DNA of 64,000 bases from Desulfobulbaceae bacterium (GCA_031287565.1 JAITSS010000022.1:1-64000); one strand, 5' to 3'; positions 25,254 through 35,092 are shown, counted from the stretch's first letter. Notes: generated by a model not told the origin, from the letters alone. A program made the numbers and translations.

Positions 25254-26999
25254 TCAGGCGGCGGAACCGACGAGTTTCCAGCCCTCCGCCCGTTCGCGGA
25301 CGCGCACGAAATCAGCATAGAGTCCGCCTTGCGCCATCAAATCTTCATGGCGGCCACGTTGAACGATTTGTCCTTTGTCCAACACGAGAATCTGGTCGGC
25401 GCGGCGCACGGTCGAGAGCCGGTGGGCGATCATGACCACGGTCTTATCGTGGGTGAGTTCTTCAAGGGCGGCCAACAGGAGGCGCTCATTTTCCATATCG
25501 ACGCTGGCCGTGGCCTCATCCAAAATGATGATCGGCGCGTTTTTGAGTATGGCGCGGGCGATGGAAATCCGCTGCCTTTCGCCGCCGGAAAGCGTTGCGC
25601 CGGATTCGCCGACCATGGTGTCGTAGCCCTGCGGCAAGGCCATAATGAACTCGTGGCAACAGGCTTTGCGCGCCGCGTCGTGGATTTCCTCCTCGCTCGC
25701 CCCCGGTTTGCCGAAACGAATATTGTTGAAAATCGAGTCCTGAAACAGATAGACATGTTGAAAAACCATACTGAAATTACGCAACAAGGCGTCACGGGAA
25801 TACTCGCGCAGGTCGCGCCCGCCTAGCAGAATTTTCCCGGATTTCACATCTCGGAAACGGGCCATGAGGTTGCACAAAGTGGTTTTGCCGCCGCCGGATG
25901 TTCCGACCAAAGCCACAGTGGTTTTTTCCGGGATGATTAAATTGATGTCGGCCAAAAAATCGCTTTCATCATAGGAAAACGCCACATTCTCCAGGCGAAT
26001 TTCATGATTTTCCGGCCTCGCGTCCTCGCCCAGGTCGTCAAAAGACGCGGCCTTTTCCAACGATTCAACCTTATCCATCGACACAGCGATAACCCGCAAA
26101 AGCGCCGCGACCCCGCCCATCATTTCAATATGGGCGTACAGCATAAAGCTCGCGATCATCAGCAAAAGGCTTTTGGCGAGCGGCATTTCGCCATGCAGAT
26201 GAGAAAGCGCCGCCAGAAGGAGCACGCCGCAGGCCGCGACCTTGAAGATGATCTGAAACACCGCTGTCAGGATGGAAAAGGAGCGTTCCAGCTCGGTGTT
26301 CTGAAGGCGGTATTCCGAAATGGCGGCGCGGATGGCGCTGTCGGAACGCTCACCCAGCGAAAAGGCTTTCACCACCGCCATACCCTGAACATATTCCAGA
26401 ACCGCCGCCACCAATTTCGCCTGCGCCAACCGACGGAGCGGAGAAATCTTCCGACCTTGCCGCTGCATGGCTTCAAAAACCAATATGGATGCCGCCAAAC
26501 CCAGCGCCGTAACCAGCCCGGCGCGCCAGTCATACAAGGAAATCAGAACCGCGATGACCAGGGCGTGGACAAAGCCGCGCGCCACCTGATCGACAATCGA
26601 AACCGCGACGCTCTCGATTTCGCTTAAAGTGGTGGTGACAGCGGCGGTCAGTTCGCCCAGACGGTTGTCGTCGAAATAACCAAGCGGCGCCCGCTTCAGA
26701 GTTTCTCCCAAGGCAATGCGCTTATCGGCGCACATATCGTAACCGGCCAGCATCCGGCCTTCGACGGCCATAGAACCGAAGACGATCTTCCCGACCACGC
26801 TCGCCACCATGATCACCAAGGGCAAAAACACATTCATCGGGCAGTCGCCCGCGGATAAAATTCCGTTCAAGGCTGCGACAATGGCGAAAATGGCAAGCGC
26901 CTCGGCGATCGAATGCAGAATTCCCCACACGAAGGCCGCCGACAGAGCGGCGCGAGAACAGCCGGAAAACTTCAGCAATCTGACTATGATTTCAAACAT
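25254..26999 (-). CDS. ABC transporter, fused permease/ATPase half (second of a pair)
   Basis: 581 residues: six-helix exporter-type membrane domain, then an ATPase with Walker A GTSGGGKTT, signature LSGGERQRISIARA and Walker B IIILDEATASVD. All catalytic residues, including the switch His (IAHRLSTV), are present. With its partner it forms a heterodimer. Pairs of this build beside siderophore synthetases (YbtP/YbtQ, IrtA/IrtB) import metal-siderophore across the inner membrane despite the exporter fold. Import here is inference from context. The start ATG 26999 has GGGAGG upstream and overlaps the partner by 8 bp. Last gene of the operon. Confidence 0.85.
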   Translation of the reverse strand: MFEIIVRLLKFSGCSRAALSAAFVWGILHSIAEALAIFAIVAALNGILSAGDCPMNVFLPLVIMVASVVGKIVFGSMAVEGRMLAGYDMCADKRIALGETLKRAPLGYFDDNRLGELTAAVTTTLSEIESVAVSIVDQVARGFVHALVIAVLISLYDWRAGLVTALGLAASILVFEAMQRQGRKISPLRRLAQAKLVAAVLEYVQGMAVVKAFSLGERSDSAIRAAISEYRLQNTELERSFSILTAVFQIIFKVAACGVLLLAALSHLHGEMPLAKSLLLMIASFMLYAHIEMMGGVAALLRVIAVSMDKVESLEKAASFDDLGEDARPENHEIRLENVAFSYDESDFLADINLIIPEKTTVALVGTSGGGKTTLCNLMARFRDVKSGKILLGGRDLREYSRDALLRNFSMVFQHVYLFQDSIFNNIRFGKPGASEEEIHDAARKACCHEFIMALPQGYDTMVGESGATLSGGERQRISIARAILKNAPIIILDEATASVDMENERLLLAALEELTHDKTVVMIAHRLSTVRRADQILVLDKGQIVQRGRHEDLMAQGGLYADFVRVRERAEGWKLVGSAA

Positions 27000-28731
27000 G
27001 ATGTTCACCCTCCCCGGAAGCCTGCCACAGACGTCGGTACAAATTCGATGAAGCCAGCAATTTCTCGTGTTTGCCAATCGCTGCGACTTGCCCCTCCTCC
27101 ATGACCACGATGCGATCGGCGCAAATGATGGTGGTCAGACGATGGGCGATGACGATGAGCGTCTTGTTCCGCACCAGCCGGTTGATGGATTCCTGGATGA
27201 CGGCCTCGTTTTCCGGGTCGGCGTAAGCGGTGGCTTCGTCCAGGACAACAATCGGCGCGTTTTTGAGCATGGCGCGGGCGATGGCGACGCGCTGACGTTC
27301 GCCGCCGGAAAGCCTGGTCCCGGCGTCGCCCGCCAACGTATCAAACCCCTGGGGAAGCTGGGCGATAAAGCCGCAGGAAGCCGCCTGGGCCGCCGCTTCC
27401 ACTGCGGCGTCGGTCGCCTCTGGTTTGCCCAGGCGGATGTTTTCGCGCAGGCTGCAATCGAACAGAAAATTTTCCTGGGCGACGTAGGCCACGGTATTCA
27501 TCACCTGCTCAAGCGGCATCAGGCGGGCATCAACGCCGCCTAGCAACACACGCCCGCTGTCGGCTTCCCAGAAGCTGACCAGAAGTTTCGCCAGCGTCGA
27601 TTTGCCGGAGCCGGACGGCCCGACGATGGCGGTCACGCCGCCTTCGACGGCGGCAAAAGAAACCTCATGCAGCGCCTCTCCGGCGGCGTCTTTTTTGTAG
27701 GAAAAGGACACCTGGTCGAAGGCGACTCCGCAACCTTGCAAAGCGGCGGGTTTCAAAGGCCGCGCCATTTCTTCCCTGTCGAGAAGCGAGGCGGTTTCCT
27801 TCAGCACGCCGTCCATCATGGCCAAACTGTCGGTGTAGCCCAAAGCCAGAATGATCGGCTGGATGAGTCCTAAAGAGAGAATGACACAGGTGACGGCGGT
27901 GGGGGCGGCAAGGCTGCCGCTCATATGAAAATAAACCGCCGTCGGCAACACGGTGAGGAGAGAAGCCGGAGCAATGGCCATGCCGACCACGTAGTAAAGG
28001 TTGGTGGCGCGGAACCAGGCTTGCAACGCCTCGCGGTTGGCCTTGACCGCCTGCGCGTACTTTTCATAAGAAGACGTGGTCTGATTGAACATTTTGATGA
28101 CTTCAATGCCGTTTATGTACTCGACAATGGCGGTGTTCATCTCCTTGCCCGCGTTTTGCGCCTGGGAAAAGTATTTCGCGTAGTCTTTGGTCATGCCCAT
28201 GTAGCACAGCAGTCCCAAAGGAAAGGTGACAAGCGCCAGGAGCGCCAGCCGCCAATCCAGCCAAAACAGATAGCAAGCCATGCAGAAGGGAATGAACAGG
28301 TTTGAAATCAGCTCCGGGATAAGATGGGCGAGCGGCGTCTCCATTTTTTCCACAGTATCGACGATCAGGGTTTTCAGCGCGCCGGAGGGCGTTTCCAGCA
28401 CGCCGCCCAGAGGCATCCGCGCCAGTTTTTCCGCCATGCTGATGCGAATATCGGCCAGGCTTGCAAAGGCGGCGCGATGGGAAAAAATGGTTGACGCCGT
28501 TCCCAGCGCCACCCGGCCAATTTGCCCCAAAAGAGCGACGAGCGCCAATCCCGTAAGGCCGCCCGCCGTGGCCGCGCCGACATACAAATCGACGACCATG
28601 GCGGAAACGGCGAAATAGGGAACCATGCCGCAGGCCACGCCCGCGACGGCGAGAGCCACCGAGGCGGCCAGCGTTTTTCTGCCCGGCGCGGCGAATCGCC
28701 ACAAAAGCGCCGACGTGGATGGTGCGTTCAT
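26992..28731 (-). CDS. ABC transporter, fused permease/ATPase half (first of a pair)
   Basis: 579 residues with a six-helix membrane domain and an ATPase with Walker A GPSGSGKST, signature LSGGERQRVAIARA and Walker B VVLDEATAYADPENE. The 'ATAYADPENE' wording resembles YbtP/IrtA-type proteins as I remember them. Both ATP sites of the heterodimer look competent. The start overlaps the cysE stop by 4 bp, and its own stop overlaps the partner. Could equally be an exporter of the finished product. Confidence 0.85.
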   Translation of the reverse strand: MNAPSTSALLWRFAAPGRKTLAASVALAVAGVACGMVPYFAVSAMVVDLYVGAATAGGLTGLALVALLGQIGRVALGTASTIFSHRAAFASLADIRISMAEKLARMPLGGVLETPSGALKTLIVDTVEKMETPLAHLIPELISNLFIPFCMACYLFWLDWRLALLALVTFPLGLLCYMGMTKDYAKYFSQAQNAGKEMNTAIVEYINGIEVIKMFNQTTSSYEKYAQAVKANREALQAWFRATNLYYVVGMAIAPASLLTVLPTAVYFHMSGSLAAPTAVTCVILSLGLIQPIILALGYTDSLAMMDGVLKETASLLDREEMARPLKPAALQGCGVAFDQVSFSYKKDAAGEALHEVSFAAVEGGVTAIVGPSGSGKSTLAKLLVSFWEADSGRVLLGGVDARLMPLEQVMNTVAYVAQENFLFDCSLRENIRLGKPEATDAAVEAAAQAASCGFIAQLPQGFDTLAGDAGTRLSGGERQRVAIARAMLKNAPIVVLDEATAYADPENEAVIQESINRLVRNKTLIVIAHRLTTIICADRIVVMEEGQVAAIGKHEKLLASSNLYRRLWQASGEGEHHV

Positions 28732-29645
28732 GAATCAACTCCCGGTTTGAAATTGACAAGTTTTCCGTTGCGGGGCACGTCCCGTGTCACCCAGGTGTTC
28801 GCGCCGATGGTGGCGCGTTCGCCCACGGTGATATTGCCCAGTATGGTCGCGCCCGCATACACGGTGACATCATCCTCCAGGCGAGGATGACGGGTAATGC
28901 CTTTGATGCAAATGCCGTCGGTGTCTTTCGGGAACGACAACGCGCCCAAAGTCACACCCTGGTACAGACGGCAACGCCTGCCGATGACGCAGGTTTCGCC
29001 GATAACGACGCCGGTGCCGTGGTCGATAAAAAAACTTTCATCGATAACCGCGCCGGGGTGAATGTCGATGCCGGTGATGGCGTGCGCCATCTCGCAGAGA
29101 ATACGGGGAATGACCGGCACATGCAGAGAATGCAGTTCATGGGCGATGCGGTAGTGAATCATGGCCAGAATCGAAGGGTAGCAAAAGATGGTTTCGCCTT
29201 TGCTGGCCGCCGCCGGGTCGCCGCGATACGCCGCGTCGGCGTCGGTCGCCAGCATGTAACGAATGCGCGGCAATCGTTTGATGAATTCCATGGTCTTTTC
29301 CCGCGACACCCGCTCGCACTCCAAACATTCGTAAGCATATTCGACGCAGGCGAAGCAAGCGCCGCAACGAATCTGTTCGGCAAGCTTATGAACAACGGAA
29401 TCGAGATGAGCCGCCAGGTGGTAGCGCATCGACTCCACGCGCACCGCTGACATGCCAAAATATCCAGGGAACAAAACGATTTTTAAGCTCGCGAGAATCT
29501 CTTGCAAAGTTGCCAGGCAAGGCATAGGCGCGTCATGCAAGGGCCGGTGAATGACATCTTTCAGAGAAGACGGCGAACATAACTGCTCCACCACATGGTC
29601 GAGTTCGGATACGGCTGGAAACGACGGATGAGCTTCATGATTCAT
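28728..29645 (-). CDS. cysE: serine O-acetyltransferase
   Basis: 305 residues. An N-terminal helical domain precedes a left-handed beta-helix with the hexapeptide repeats; DIHPGAVIDESFFIDHGTGVVIGE carries the catalytic Asp/His. It makes O-acetylserine, the cysteine precursor. Its place inside the NRPS operon, overlapping the ABC pair, suggests it supplies cysteine, O-acetylserine or a diaminopropionate-type precursor to the product. Odd feature: five Cys at 94, 97, 100, 107 and 110 (CGACFAC then CLEC), possibly a metal site. A housekeeping role cannot be excluded. Confidence 0.88.
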   Translation of the reverse strand: MNHEAHPSFPAVSELDHVVEQLCSPSSLKDVIHRPLHDAPMPCLATLQEILASLKIVLFPGYFGMSAVRVESMRYHLAAHLDSVVHKLAEQIRCGACFACVEYAYECLECERVSREKTMEFIKRLPRIRYMLATDADAAYRGDPAAASKGETIFCYPSILAMIHYRIAHELHSLHVPVIPRILCEMAHAITGIDIHPGAVIDESFFIDHGTGVVIGETCVIGRRCRLYQGVTLGALSFPKDTDGICIKGITRHPRLEDDVTVYAGATILGNITVGERATIGANTWVTRDVPRNGKLVNFKPGVDS

Positions 29646-29685
29646 GGCAATAGTTTCTCACTCGGATCATTGGCGGGCGCGACGT

Positions 29686-30783
29686 TCATGCAAGCATCCG
29701 GACCAGCGTCTCGGCCCGGTCTCCATAGGGTGACAGGATCTCCTTCATGGCCTCGACCATATCCAATTCACGGATGAGTTCAGCCAGTTCCTCAAAATCG
29801 ATTTCCGCCTGTTCGTAAAATTGCCGCGCCGTATCCGGCGACAACGAACCGCCGCGAATCTGATTGCAGAATTCAAAATCCACGTAGCTGTTGGTTTTGT
29901 TGAGAAAGGCCATGAACGCCCACAGCTTCACCAAGCGGCACCCGGAGGCGATATAGGTTTTGGAAAACCGCTTGATCGGCTGCCAGTTCAGGCGTTCGCG
30001 CGCCTGCTTGATCATGACTTCCGGACGATAGGGAAAGTACTGGAAAGGAAACAGTAGCTCCACGCCGTCCACATGCAAGGAATCGGGGAACAGGGGAAGT
30101 TCCGGCTCGCCGTGCCAGCGCCGCCAGAGACGCAAGGCCTTCTCGGTCTCTTCGTTCAGCGTTTCCATGAGAAAATCAACGAGGATTTCTTGCTCCGGCG
30201 TCTGGTGAATGCTCTCGCCCATGAGAAATATCTGGTCAGGATTGTGGCCGGAAAACACCATGGGAATGCCCAAACGGCGAGCGAAATCGCAAGCCGTATG
30301 GATCAAGAAACGGCCACAGAACAAACAGACCTGACCGCCATCCGGCTGAACAATCGCCTGTTCCGTGAACAGAAAACGATAGTAGCGGCGCATGATTTCG
30401 TCGTCCTGACGAAAAATTTCATAAGGAATATCAATCCGTTCCGCCAGAGCGCGGGCGTTAGCGAAGGTTTCCGGATACTCGTAGCCGATGTCGATGACCA
30501 AGCCTAATATGTTCAGTCTGTATTTGTTCTTCAGCATATCGGACAAATAGGCGCTGTCCTTGCCACCGGAAAGCATCAGCAAACCATCGTAAGGGCGAGC
30601 GCCGCGCGCCCGTTCAATCCGCGTCGAAAAGGCATGTTCCAACGTCGGCCAATCGCCCGTCGCCGTTCCAGGAAGAGGATTGGCGCAAAGCGAACAAATC
30701 CGGTCATCATTGAGCGTGACTTTGTGAAAAGGGTCATGTTGCAGGCCACATAAGCGGCAGATGTCTTTTGTATAACGAAACAT
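29686..30783 (-). CDS. PP-loop ATPase resembling N-acetyl sugar amidotransferases
   Basis: 365 residues. An N-terminal zinc-ribbon-like pair of CxxC motifs (Cys9/12 and Cys30/33) leads to the PP-loop SGGKDS (72-77), which binds ATP and adenylates a carbonyl. GGQVCLFCGRFLI adds a third CxxC. The layout resembles the WbpG/PseA amidotransferase group, which turns an acid or ketone into an amidine. It also recalls sulfur-transfer PP-loop enzymes. No glutaminase partner is nearby, so the nitrogen or sulfur donor is unknown. Start ATG 30783 has GGAG eight bases before it. In this operon it is a candidate tailoring enzyme. Confidence 0.7.
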   Translation of the reverse strand: MFRYTKDICRLCGLQHDPFHKVTLNDDRICSLCANPLPGTATGDWPTLEHAFSTRIERARGARPYDGLLMLSGGKDSAYLSDMLKNKYRLNILGLVIDIGYEYPETFANARALAERIDIPYEIFRQDDEIMRRYYRFLFTEQAIVQPDGGQVCLFCGRFLIHTACDFARRLGIPMVFSGHNPDQIFLMGESIHQTPEQEILVDFLMETLNEETEKALRLWRRWHGEPELPLFPDSLHVDGVELLFPFQYFPYRPEVMIKQARERLNWQPIKRFSKTYIASGCRLVKLWAFMAFLNKTNSYVDFEFCNQIRGGSLSPDTARQFYEQAEIDFEELAELIRELDMVEAMKEILSPYGDRAETLVRMLA

Positions 30784-30808
30784 GTCCTGATCTCCGCAGT
30801 GGAAGTTG

Positions 30809-33800
30809 TTATGACCGTCCAACCGGCTCATGCCTGGCGGCTTTCGGCGCCGAATCCCGACACTGATGCGCCAGCGCCTCCAAACGAACGCGCGCGCCAG
30901 CGTCATCCTGGCCGCTGAAACAAATGGTCATGAAAGGCAGATTGGGAAACAGGGCGCGGAATCGTCCTTCCAAACCCTGAATCACCGCGCCCGGCACGCA
31001 ATTAAAGGGTATGGCGTGGATGATGCCACGCGCGCCTCGCCGCGCCATGGCCAGCGACGCCCCAAAACCCAACCCGGCGTCCAGGTTCAGGCCGCTTTCG
31101 GCGATGGTATCCCAGATACTTTGTTCATACGGTTCGGAAAGGACTGTCGCGCTGTGGCGACGCATCCGCCGCTCGACCCGGCGCAAAAAACCGTGCTGAA
31201 GGCGGCGCAGAAGCGCCTGCAAACGATGATTAGCCAACTCATGGAAGTATCGTTCTTTGTACAGCGAATACCACAAGACCTCCATGATGGCCGGCATACA
31301 TATCTCGCCGCCCAAACGCTCTACCTGTCTGATAATATCGTTGCCGGCAAACTCGACGTTGCGCAAATAGGCTTCACCGACCAGGCCGATGAGAGGTCGG
31401 AACACGGAGCGGTCCACCGCCACTGCCCGTATTTTTTGCACCATGTCGATGACGACCTCTTCCACCGCGCCTTTTTCTTCCACGACGTTGACGAGATTTT
31501 CAAGACAGGCGCGGCACACCCGGTCGGTTTCGCCAAACACGAGTTCGTAAGGCCGCGTGCGCAGCCGCAATTTTTCCAGGATGTCGGCGGCGATGAAACC
31601 GCGCCACGACAACAAGCCGCAGGAGAGGCCATCCATAATGGCGTGCAAGCGGCGATTGGCGCCTTTGTATTCATCGACCAAAACGACATCGCCCAAACCC
31701 AGGTCTTCAAAAACGATACGCTGCAAAGGGTTGAAGAGGTCGTAGCGGCAACTGCCACAGGAACCCGGCATGAAAAAGGCGACTTTGGCGGGATCGGCGC
31801 CGTCTTCCAGAATCAGACGCGCCATGTCGCCGGTCATGAGGGTGCAGGGCAAACACTCCTTGCCGTCCAAAAGGCGCCGTCCCCAGCGCAGACTGCGCTC
31901 ATCGGGTGGCGGCAGGACGCAGGCGTTGACGCCGTGCGCCCGCAAAGCGGCTGCCCACACGGCCATGCCATGCGCGGCGTGGGGCAGATACAACACCCGG
32001 TCGCTGTCGGGATCAAATTCGGCGCGCTGAATCCGGCGCGGCATGATCGGACGGACCGCCTTGAAATTTGCCGCAGCGTCGAGGAACGCCTCGCAGCGCG
32101 TCACCACCCCGGCCTCGGCGGAATGCTCGTCGATTTCCAAGGTCAGGAACGGTTTTTCTCCCATTTCTCGGCCAAAAAAACGTGGATACATCGAGTCGTT
32201 CACACAGCCGAAGTTTGTCAGATAGATGGCATTCAACCGGGGGTCGCGGCGGATGATGTCGGCGGCGGCCAGCGCCCGCTGTCCCATGGCCAATGTCATG
32301 TTGCGCCACGCTTCGCCCACTTCCGGAGAATGGAACAGATCGAGCAGATCGCCAGGGATGGCCTGCGCCCCCATGCCGCGCAGAAGACGCGCCAAACCCA
32401 TGTTGACGCCGGGGTCGTGGATGTTGTGGGCTTTACCCACCACCACCACCACAGCCTTGCCATGTTCGCCCAACTCAGCGAAAGCCTGTCGCCCCAATTG
32501 GTCGCGGGAGGCGCGGAATCGCGCCTGGGTTTCATAAGCGACGCGGCAGGCGCGGCGGACTTCGGCGCGGGAAGTCACGCCCAGAAGCGCCGCCGTTTTT
32601 TCCAATTCGCGGCGGACATGCTCCTTGCCAAGGCGAAAATGCAGCGCCGGACACAGGAATTTGACGCCGGAATGTTCCAGTTGCAATGCTTCGTTCAGCA
32701 AATCGGGAATGAACTGGATGTAGCTGCAATGATTGGCGTGGGGATGCGCCGCCGCCGTCGGCAGGGTTTCGCGCACGGCGGGAATGAACATCCAATCCGC
32801 CCGCCCTTCACCGATCGCCGTTTTCATCCAGGCGGCGTGTCCGTGTGCCACTTTGGTGGGAAAACAAGCGGTGGTGGCAACGGCGGAAACACCGATGCGG
32901 GCGATTTCTCCATTGGTGGGCGGCGAGGTCAACACCGCGAAACCCAGCTCAGAGAAGAAGGCCAGGAAAAAGGGGTAGTACTCGTAAAAGGTCAGGATGC
33001 GCGGATAGCCGATGACGCCGCGCCCGCCCGCTCCCTTGCCAGGCATGTAAGCCGTCATGAAAAGCCGGTCGCGCTCGGCGAAAAAATCGCGCAATCCTTG
33101 GACGCGACGCAAGCGGCTCGTCTCATAACGTTGGCAGCGACCGCCATAAAACAGCGGTTGGTGTCCGGCCACGCGAATTCTGCTGATGTCGCATTGATTG
33201 GCGCAATGATCGCACTGGAAGGATTCCTGTTCATAACCCCGCTCCAACACCTTGAATCCCGTAAAACCGGTGGTCAATCCCGTCGTCGCCGCCTGCTGGC
33301 GCCGCGCCAGAAGGCAACAACCGATCGCCCCCATGACCTCGTGGTGCGGCGGCGTGACAATGTTTTTCCCCGTCAGATTTTCAAAGGCCGCCGCCACCGC
33401 CGCGTTGAAGGCGACACCGCCCTGAAACAGAATGCGCTGTCCCACTGGACGCTTTTCCACCACCCGATGTAGGTAATTGGTGGCGATGCTGTAGGCCAAA
33501 CCGGCGACAATATCGCCTGTTGGCGCGCCTCGTTGCTGGTGGCGCACCACTTCCGAATCCATAAAGACGGCGCACTGCTCGCCGCAATCCACGGGGTGTT
33601 CGGCGGCCAGAGCCAGTCGGGCGAAATCCTTTTTCACGCTGATGGCCAGTTTTTCCGCCTGCTCCTCAAGAAAACTACCAGTCCCGGCGGCGCAGGCTTT
33701 GTTCATGGTGAAATCACGCACCAAACCGTTTTCCAAACGCACGTATTTGGAATCCTGCCCGCCAATCTCAAAAATAGTGTCAACCTGCGGGTCGATGAAA

Positions 33801-35092
33801 ACGGCGGCTTCGGCGTGCGCCGTGATTTCGTTGACCACCACATCGGCGCCGATGAGATCGCCTATTAAATGACGACCGGAACCGGTGACGCCGACAGCCA
33901 ACACCTGGGCGCGGTCGCCGTAGCGCTCGATGATGTCGCGAAAGCCGGTTTTCACCGCTTCGATGGGACGACCGGCGGTCATGAGGTAGTATTTCGCCAC
34001 CAGGCGCTTCTCCTGATCCAACAAGACGATGTTGGTGGAGATGGAACCGATGTCGATACCGAGAAACAAGCCGGTTTTTTGCCGCAAAGGCAGGCGGAAG
34101 AGATCAGCGGCGGCATCGCTTGCATCGGTCGATGCCGATGGTTCCGGTTCCGGCCTTTCCGCCTCGCCCCCGCGCCGCGCTCGCAAGGGCGCGAGCGTCC
34201 GCGTTTCCGGTTCCTGTTCCAGCCCGCGCCGCAGGGCGGAAAGCCCGACATACAACCGGGCTTCACCCTGACCGCGCAGCGCGAAAAAGGCCGCGCCCAT
34301 CGCGCCAGTCAAAGCAAAATTCGGCGGCGAGAACAGGTCTCCATCGGTCAGACCCAGCACAGCCGCCAAGGCCTTGACCACTCCGGCGTTGAACATGACG
34401 CCGCCGACCAGGGCGACGGGCGCGTCCAGGCTTTTCGCGCCGACAACCCCGGCTTTGAAGCCCCGCGCCATGGCCCGGCACAAACCGGCCACGATGTCTT
34501 CCACCGGAACGCCCTGCTGCTGCAAATGAATCATGTCCGATTTGGCGAATACCGAGCAGCGCCCCGCGATGCGGGCGGGATGACGCGAACGCAGCGCCGC
34601 CGCCGCCAACTCGTCTTCTCCCTGCAAACCCAGACGCGCCGCCTGCCGATCAAGAAAACCGCCGGTGCCGGCGGCGCACGTCGAGCTGACGGAAAAATCC
34701 CTGAGTCGCACGGCGGGTTTTCCATGTTCCCGAACCGATTCGAGCTGGATGTATTTGCCGTCCTGGCCGCCGATGTCGATGATGGAACGCGCCTGGGGAT
34801 AGAGAACCGAGGCCGCCGCCACCTGGGCAAGCACCTCATTCACCGCGCAGGCCGGAAGCAGCGACGCGATGCGCCCAGCCGCCGTTCCGGTCACGGCGGC
34901 GTGGGTGATGGAATGCGCCCGCTCCAGTTTTTCCAGAGTATCGATGAGTGTTTGGTCCGGACAGCCATGATGGCGGATATAGTCGCCGTCAAGCATTGCG
35001 CCAGCGCCGTCCAGGACCACCACGTCAAGGCTCACCGAACCGATGTCGAGTCCCAGCGCCCGGATTTCATTCGGCGGCATTTTCCTTGTCAT
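30809..35092 (-). CDS. giant 2-hydroxyacyl-CoA dehydratase activase/dehydratase-like protein
   Basis: 1427 residues. Two tandem actin-like BadF/HgdC ATPase domains (about 12-290 and 342-620) each carry GLDIGS or GIDIGS, CAAGTG and a second Cys about 40 residues on: Cys139 and 179, Cys467 and 507. That spacing matches the two Cys per monomer that hold the [4Fe-4S] cluster between HgdC subunits, so this protein could bind it intramolecularly. After a CDHCANQCD motif comes a DUF2229 and HgdB-like region with ECLPCTLMTGD, CGSC and CRAC. Such proteins push low-potential electrons with ATP to reduce a difficult substrate, and are oxygen-sensitive. Start ATG 35092 overlaps the thioester reductase stop. 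Its substrate in an NRPS operon is unknown. Confidence 0.85.
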   Translation of the reverse strand: MTRKMPPNEIRALGLDIGSVSLDVVVLDGAGAMLDGDYIRHHGCPDQTLIDTLEKLERAHSITHAAVTGTAAGRIASLLPACAVNEVLAQVAAASVLYPQARSIIDIGGQDGKYIQLESVREHGKPAVRLRDFSVSSTCAAGTGGFLDRQAARLGLQGEDELAAAALRSRHPARIAGRCSVFAKSDMIHLQQQGVPVEDIVAGLCRAMARGFKAGVVGAKSLDAPVALVGGVMFNAGVVKALAAVLGLTDGDLFSPPNFALTGAMGAAFFALRGQGEARLYVGLSALRRGLEQEPETRTLAPLRARRGGEAERPEPEPSASTDASDAAADLFRLPLRQKTGLFLGIDIGSISTNIVLLDQEKRLVAKYYLMTAGRPIEAVKTGFRDIIERYGDRAQVLAVGVTGSGRHLIGDLIGADVVVNEITAHAEAAVFIDPQVDTIFEIGGQDSKYVRLENGLVRDFTMNKACAAGTGSFLEEQAEKLAISVKKDFARLALAAEHPVDCGEQCAVFMDSEVVRHQQRGAPTGDIVAGLAYSIATNYLHRVVEKRPVGQRILFQGGVAFNAAVAAAFENLTGKNIVTPPHHEVMGAIGCCLLARRQQAATTGLTTGFTGFKVLERGYEQESFQCDHCANQCDISRIRVAGHQPLFYGGRCQRYETSRLRRVQGLRDFFAERDRLFMTAYMPGKGAGGRGVIGYPRILTFYEYYPFFLAFFSELGFAVLTSPPTNGEIARIGVSAVATTACFPTKVAHGHAAWMKTAIGEGRADWMFIPAVRETLPTAAAHPHANHCSYIQFIPDLLNEALQLEHSGVKFLCPALHFRLGKEHVRRELEKTAALLGVTSRAEVRRACRVAYETQARFRASRDQLGRQAFAELGEHGKAVVVVVGKAHNIHDPGVNMGLARLLRGMGAQAIPGDLLDLFHSPEVGEAWRNMTLAMGQRALAAADIIRRDPRLNAIYLTNFGCVNDSMYPRFFGREMGEKPFLTLEIDEHSAEAGVVTRCEAFLDAAANFKAVRPIMPRRIQRAEFDPDSDRVLYLPHAAHGMAVWAAALRAHGVNACVLPPPDERSLRWGRRLLDGKECLPCTLMTGDMARLILEDGADPAKVAFFMPGSCGSCRYDLFNPLQRIVFEDLGLGDVVLVDEYKGANRRLHAIMDGLSCGLLSWRGFIAADILEKLRLRTRPYELVFGETDRVCRACLENLVNVVEEKGAVEEVVIDMVQKIRAVAVDRSVFRPLIGLVGEAYLRNVEFAGNDIIRQVERLGGEICMPAIMEVLWYSLYKERYFHELANHRLQALLRRLQHGFLRRVERRMRRHSATVLSEPYEQSIWDTIAESGLNLDAGLGFGASLAMARRGARGIIHAIPFNCVPGAVIQGLEGRFRALFPNLPFMTICFSGQDDAGARVRLEALAHQCRDSAPKAARHEPVGRS

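Noticed and set aside
30830-33472. An 880-codon open frame on the plus strand inside the activase gene
   Set aside because: It is exactly antisense to a protein with intact family motifs, has no recognisable domain, and arises from GC-rich codon bias.
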